From assembly GCA_019925095.2 (NCBI GenBank), contig CM034392.1, forward strand, positions 15,588,387 through 15,652,386: a stretch of 64,000 nucleotides of DNA, written 5' to 3'. The stretch comes from Dendrolimus kikuchii (taxonomy: Eukaryota; Arthropoda; Insecta; Lepidoptera; Lasiocampidae). The notes under the pieces are model-generated. The model was not told where the DNA came from. It did not search any database and saw nothing but the letters and a program-made list of their open reading frames with translations. Below, piece after piece: positions 56,796 through 64,000 of the stretch; position 1 is the first letter of the stretch; each line of letters begins with the position of its first letter. Both the position numbers and the translations under genes were made by a program.

Positions 56796-57025
56796 AGACA
56801 ACATGCACCGCTTAGGCAGTTTTCTGACTTAATGTGCATATTTTATAAGTGTCACGTTCTGACGGTGAAAGAAAATATCGTCATGTAACCTGCACATCGA
56901 AATTATCAGTGTGTCAAACCCGTCAATCCGTCTTGGCCAAGCATGGCGGGTATAATGTTCGTTCCCCCTGTAAAGAAGGCCCGAGCCCAGCAGTGGGATA
57001 TTCATGGGTTATTATAATTTTAGAT
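56796..57025 (+). mobile_element. SINE body, head missing
   Basis: ACATGCACCGCTTAGGCAGT, TAATGTGCATATTTTATAAG, TTGGCCAAGCATGGCGGGTA and GAGCCCAGCAGTGGGATATT match the SINE at 30465. Confidence 0.75.
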
Positions 57026-57599
57026 AATGAGCTTTAGAGCATTGGACCAGCATTAAATATGATTTACACCTTATTATGCAAACCGTATGAAAAAGCACAC
57101 TACATAGCTTTTTAAGACTCGATAAATATACGCTTTTTAGCACAAATCAATATGATATTTTTTGAATAATCTAGACATTAAAATCTCATTTCTTACGAAA
57201 ACCATTTTTGGCCCTTTTACCATTAGGCCACAGGATTAATTTAAAGATTGATTAAAATGAATTATTAAATTTATACACGAAAAAATAACTATAGTTAGAT
57301 ATGTATGTCTTTCACACACAGTGGAAGGTTCAGTAGAGGTGATGAACATCCACAGATTTTTTTATTTGGGTACAAAAAGCGAAAAATAAACCACAACTTA
57401 AAAACTGCATAACGGATCTTGTTCAAATCAATATTATTTGCAATCATTTGTTAACTTCTACCACCTTGAATTTTCACAGCATATTCAAAAGTTAGAGGGG
57501 ATCTTTTCACGACTTTCGAAGTGAAGCCTCACCTATTAAGTTATTTTTTTTTTAATAATCGAATACAATAAAAGAAAAGTTAACTTATTTGTATTGTAT

Positions 57600-57777
57600 T
57601 CTACCCATAGTCCCTCAAGACTATAAGTAGAATACTGAGACTAGATCACCGTCCTCTATGAGTAAGGTGCCCAGAAGGTTGGCTACGTTTCCTCGCTGGA
57701 TCGCCATACTGATCCATTGCCCGAAGTAAGCATCAGCTCTCTCATCACCTGAAGAGTCAATGAGTCGTTTTGATAAG
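57600..57777 (-). pseudogene. C-terminal end of a retrotransposon frame, part 2
   Basis: On - the frame reads RLIDSSGDERADAYFGQWIS then MAIQRGNVANLLGTL to a stop near 57624. It continues the protein at 58830-59680 and is separated from it only by the long-TIR insertion. Confidence 0.65.
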
Positions 57778-58829
57778 TGTACAAAGTATGTACAATGATC
57801 AGCATTTTACGAAACGGCTGCGGCCTAATACTTAGCAACACATTATATTTATATATTTTCAATAATTAAATCAATGTCATTACAGCGCTCGTTGAGTTTA
57901 GTATTTCGTACATTTTACCCTTCCCTCCTAAACTAAAGCTGTATACACACTACAGTTTTTTGGTCCTTTGAGCCGGATTTTTCACTGTCACATGACTCGT
58001 AGCAGAGGGGATGTCCATTGTGATTGTTTTGGTGTTGTCCGATATCGATGGCTGGTGTAGTTGTTCCACTTCTGCTACCTTCTGGGATTCTCCACTGTTA
58101 TAATTATAAAAAATAAAATACATTACTTGATATCAGGATACTTATTTGACGCAGGTGAAGACCGCTGGGAATGCTGCTCTCTGTCTTCCTGTGGGGCGAT
58201 GATGATGCACAGAAAAGTAGGATCGTCACACACTGATATTAAAATTAGCAACTGTCTTGTCACTGAATTTATTTATTGTATGTACTGACTGTTAAGTAAT
58301 TGTATGTTTATAAAAAAATAATATTTAACTCTGTAATCTGAAAATGTTTGTAGTATAAAGCCGCAACTGTCTTGCCACTGACTATAATTATTATATTATA
58401 TATACTGATTGTAAATTAATTGTCAGTTTGTAAAAAATGTAATTGTATTTAACTGTGTAATTGTAAATGTTAGTAGTATAAAGCCGCAACTGTCTTGTCA
58501 CTGACTCTATGAAATATTCACTGTTTGTAAAAATAAAAATGTCGAAATTATGATAGTTCACGCGCGATGACCATGTAAGAAGCCAAACCGCGCGCTGAGC
58601 TTACAGATCGAGGATCAAAAAACCGTAAAAACTCGAAGGACCAAAAAACTGTAGTGTGTATACAGTTTTAGTTTAGGAGGGAAGGGTAAAATGTACGAAA
58701 TACCAAACCCAACGAGCGCTGTAATGACACTGATTTAATTATTGAAAATATATAAATATAATGTGTTGCTAAGTATTAGGCTGCAGCCGTTTGTTCGTAA
58801 AATGCTGACCATTGTACATACTTTGTACA
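57778..58829. mobile_element. 1.05-kb element with about 190-base terminal inverted repeats
   Basis: The left arm 57778-57968 begins TGTACAAAGTATGTACAATG and the right arm 58636-58829 is its inverted copy with few differences. The 667-base interior has no transposase, so the element is non-autonomous. It contains a three-fold internal repeat (GCAACTGTCTTG at 58248, 58363 and 58486). It splits a retrotransposon frame; the - strand flanks share CTTA (or TTA), a likely short target-site duplication. The superfamily is not assigned. Confidence 0.8.
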
Positions 58830-59680
58830 GTAAGTTTTGGTAGAGGCTCGTGGCCTCAGGACCCCACGGTCCCAGCGTCTCGACAGCAAACGGCACAAAC
58901 ATATAACCCTCACTCAGCGCCGTTTTAGAGATTCAGCTGTTTCCGCCGCCGAACCGGCTGATTTAGACGTGTTTGGTAACTGGGATGCGGTCAACGTGTC
59001 TACGCAGGTTGCATCCAACACCAAAGGCTTGCCAAGCTGTCAGGGAATTAGAGTCATTCCGTCAGGACGCCTATCATCGTCATGTGCGATACCGTTCGGC
59101 TCTAATAAAGCCTCACGTTAGCGCTGGTAAGCCCTCCGTAAGATAACATTCAAGGCGGCGTGGCGTGACCATCCGACGGCACTGCGGCGGTAAGAAAGAC
59201 CGTGGTAATTTGGGTTGATTACCTCTGTTCCACAGACACATGTGTGTGGTGCACATATGCGAGAACCCAAGCGCAGATTTATAGCCAAAGACAAGGAAGT
59301 AGACTATTTATGGGAAACGGCAAGGATGTGGCCACGTCCTGTAGAGTTAGTTGAATTTAAAAGTTCTGTATTTAATGCTCTACAAATAGGTTCATCCCAG
59401 CATCGTTGCGAATTCAGCATCGTGGGAATGTCTTCACCAGGACAGACCATTTTCCAGGCGTTTAGTGCTTCATTTCCAAATCATGTACGGGCATTATCCC
59501 AGTGTTGCATTTTTTTTTTATAGTCGGTAGTGCTGTAGGCTGATGAAAGAAAAGCCGGTAGAGCAAAGCTAGAGATTTTGCGGATGCCTAAACCTCCATA
59601 CCTAATGGGGAGGGAAGCTTGGATCTAGCAGCTGTCTGAAAGTTCAGAATTTAAAATTTTAGTAAGTACATCTTTAATGT
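58830..59680 (-). pseudogene. Decayed non-LTR retrotransposon frame, part 1
   Basis: On - the order is YGGLGIRKIS (59571-59602), then broken segments, VLDATCVDTLTASQLPNTSK, and FVPFAVETLGPWGPEA before the insertion boundary. This is the C-terminal region of a lepidopteran retrotransposon protein. Several frameshifts and stops lie between segments. The rest of the protein follows at 57600-57777. Confidence 0.65.
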
Positions 59681-59924
59681 GGTCATCTAGTGGTTTTTAA
59701 GACTAGAAAATTTCCAAAGCGGGGCGCATCGTAAGAGATATGTTAAGTTTGGTACTAACATAACATTAACATTAAGCTAAATTAAAAAGAAATATGTTAT
59801 TGATTTTTGAAGACCTGTTTATCAATATATGCATACTCAAATACATCGCATGCCTTAACGTCTATAGTGGCCCTTCCTAATTATATTTTCGTAACTTCAC
59901 TTTTTGCCTTTTTACCAAATTTCG

Positions 59925-60220
59925 TCCTATAGGGTCATCCGCAAGAGAACCAAGGTAAACGAAATAACTCCTAAAATTAATATGTTGAAGTGGCAGTGGG
60001 CCGGTCACGCTTGCCGCAGGACCGATGGCCAATGGAGCAGACGAGTCCTGGAGTGGAGACCGCGTCTCGGTAAACGTAGTGTCGGACGCCCTCCAGCCCA
60101 ATTGACTGACGACCTGCGTGGGGTCGCCGGTAGGCGCTGGATGAGAAAGTTGGAAGACAGGGATAAGTGGCGCTGACTCGGAGAAGCCTACATCCAGCAG
60201 TGGACTGCGATTGGCAAACG
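59925..60220 (+). pseudogene. RTE-type C-terminal fragment
   Basis: The frame reads VIRKRTKVNEITPKINMLKW, QWAGHACRRTDGQWSRRVLE, RPRLGKRSVGRPPAQLTDDL and RKLEDRDKWR, then after a stop GEAYIQQWTAIG. It is the C-terminal end of a very common lepidopteran endonuclease-reverse transcriptase. The copy is 5'-truncated and inactive. Confidence 0.8.
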
Positions 60221-60774
60221 ACGTCCTACAGAGACATAGTTATTTAATTAAATTAGGTGTTGGTACACAGATGTTTTTACTAGTGCTGATTACTTATTAT
60301 TTACTAAAATGCATAGGAAATGTCTTTAAGAATATACTATAACAGAATTTAACTTTGTAATTTGTTTAAAAAAACTGTAGCAGGAATAACGTTTAGCAGA
60401 ATAAGGAGTAGAAAAGGTCATTTCGTTTTGGGAACTATAACAATGGACTAATTAGTATGCCTAAATAGACAAGCGCCTTATATGATATTATACCACAAGC
60501 TACAAATATACATTCGCAAAACAGACTCAACTCTTTTGCGAATTACTTTGTACAACCTTTATAGATGATCTATGCTGCTGACAGTTTTATTCAAGCATAA
60601 TATCACATTCAATTAATGCACTTATGCGAAGAAAATTACGGAAATCATCACCATAATTATAATACGATTTCGTATTAGTAGTATATTTTCAATTTCATAG
60701 CTAAGACTTAGTGATGAAGCAGCCCATTTTTAATATCCAGATTATGTTAACGCTGCATTAAAATGACATTAATA

Positions 60775-61095
60775 ATAGCCTAGAACCGTTCCACTGCACA
60801 GCTCGGACCTTCCCATTTTTAGGGGAATGGACAGTATACTCGCCACGCTTGTTCAAGGTAAATTGGTGGGTTTTCGGGCATATCTCGTTCGCCCGGACTA
60901 ATGAAGGAGATAAAAACTGGGGGATTTGACACATCGGTTTTCTTGATGAGTAGATTTCATCACTTTGTTTTCCTTCACTGACAGCACATAGCAATTGTAA
61001 CAATGTGCATAGGTCAAGTACTGTTTAAATGACGAATTCTTCCCCATCAGGATTTGAAGTCAGGTTATTTGAAACGCGACTTTCAGGCGCCAGTA
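60775..61095 (-). mobile_element. tRNA-derived SINE, diverged
   Basis: On - a B-box-like GACTTCAAATCCTG lies near 61050. The body follows with TGTGCATAGGTC reversed and AAACAAAGTGATGAAATCTA, and the 3' end AGCTGTGCAGTGGAACGG corresponds to the conserved CCCAGCAGTGGGAC. Confidence 0.6.
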
Positions 61096-61675
61096 CATAA
61101 TAATTTAACATTAATTTACACGTTGCAGAAAAGAAATACACTAAATTCTAAAATATTTTTAGAAACATTGTTTAAAGAATGTAATTCTTAAGTAGGTATA
61201 GAACGTTGGCACTGAAACGTTCGGAGTTTTTTCACCAAGGTTGCTAATTTTCAAGGCGCACTTTTTAGAAAAACACACGTTTTTTGCAAAGTGTGGGCAG
61301 TTTGTTTATAGTTACGATCCGCTGGTGATTTACAACTACATGTACGCAGCTAATAATATTGTAATCGACCACAAGGTCATGACGTACAGTGAGAGAAATG
61401 TTTGGTTGGACACACAATTATAAAGCAATTAATTAAACATATGTACTTATATTTATATGTACCGCGGCGTGAATTCAATTAAAAATAATTATGAAATACT
61501 ATGGTGTCCCGCTGCCTTTCGTCTGTGTAAACTTGTTTGTAACTCGAGAAAACTCTTCAAATTTTTTTTGTTTACCTTATACAATTATATAATTTTTAAA
61601 TCAGTTCACATCCAGGGCATGTAATAAATTATTTAAAATAAACAGATACGTACAAGTAATTTGCTAATGCCGGCT

Positions 61676-61890
61676 AATTATGTGGGGAACAAATGTCTAG
61701 CCATGCCGCCTCCGCCAGGTCCCGGTCGAAGGGGAAGGCCCAAGAATGTTGGCTTGACGTTGTGAAGGATGACATGCGTACTAATGGTCTCAAAACGGGG
61801 GATGCTGAAGACCTCGCGAAGTGTAGAAAAATTAGGAAAGCGGACCCTGGGCGTCGGAGTGAACGCTCCCAACGCAACCGGGATTGAACG
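61676..61890 (+). pseudogene. RTE-type C-terminal fragment
   Basis: Two overlapping frames together read PGRRGRPKNVGL and ECWLDVVKDDMRTNGLKTGD then AEDLAKCRKIRKADPG. This is the C-terminus of a lepidopteran RTE family. At least one frameshift is present. Confidence 0.75.
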
Positions 61891-61899
61891 CTCGGATGA

Positions 61900-63837
<1,938 letters not shown>

Positions 63838-63944
63838 AGTATCAATAATAGGAATGGACATGAGATAAATCGCACTCTAGATAGTTTTTGCGGGAAGTAT
63901 TTCGAAATTTACATAGAGAAGCTAATCATTATGAGTATTTTTTA

Positions 63945-64000
63945 TTTTTATGGCTACATAGCAGACAGGCTGATGAATAAATGGAAAGTGGTTACCGTCG
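63945..64000 (-). repeat. LINE/SINE 3' tail, cut by the window end
   Basis: On - it reads CGACGGTAACCACTTTCCAT...CAGCCTGTCTGC then A/T-rich sequence, the tail shared with 43680-43990. It continues beyond the window. Confidence 0.5.

Overview
The window is nuclear DNA from an insect, almost certainly a moth or butterfly (Lepidoptera). The evidence is a spliced ecdysone-inducible nuclear receptor gene, E75 (Eip75B), with a lepidopteran-type E75A N-terminus. AT-rich introns, short GC-rich islands and a dense load of lepidopteran-style LINE, SINE, RTE, R1-clade and Helitron-like repeats agree with this.

Positions 2286-21720 hold the E75 locus on the + strand, and it is the only host gene I can support. 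Three alternative starts feed one common 3' part. E75A starts at 3099 and splices to the first zinc-finger exon (6177-6265), then to the second-finger exon (15646-15790). E75B starts at 15487, directly upstream of and contiguous with the second-finger exon, so it carries only one finger. An E75D-type start at 18118 splices straight to the hinge exon and has no DNA-binding domain. All share 19514-19749 (hinge and start of the ligand-binding domain) and 19869-21386 (ligand-binding domain and long F domain). Splice phases agree at every junction. Predicted lengths are 700 aa (A), 685 aa (B) and 609 aa (D). Each start sits next to a GC-rich promoter or leader block, and every start codon has an in-frame stop just upstream. 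An E75C-specific exon was not found.

Positions 21721-64000 show no host gene I can recognise. This part is AT-rich intergenic DNA filled with transposon remains. They include a decayed CR1/Jockey-like reverse transcriptase (24.55-26.06 kb), a 5'-truncated R1-clade element with an open 397-codon frame on the - strand (45.75-47.19 kb), several RTE C-terminal fragments, and six copies of one RTE-like 3' end, four of them with target-site duplications. There are also tRNA-derived SINE copies, a roughly 300-bp SINE-like family, three palindromic or inverted-repeat elements, a 1.05-kb long-TIR element nested inside a retrotransposon frame, tandem repeats and long microsatellites. Short GC-rich patches containing nuclear-receptor half-sites occur in the introns and downstream and are plausible cis-regulatory elements of E75.

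No wholly new system is evident. The most interesting points are the chained uORFs in front of E75A, the E75B start that contains the 3' splice site used by E75A, two DSGxxS degron-like motifs, and the well-dated nested insertions.
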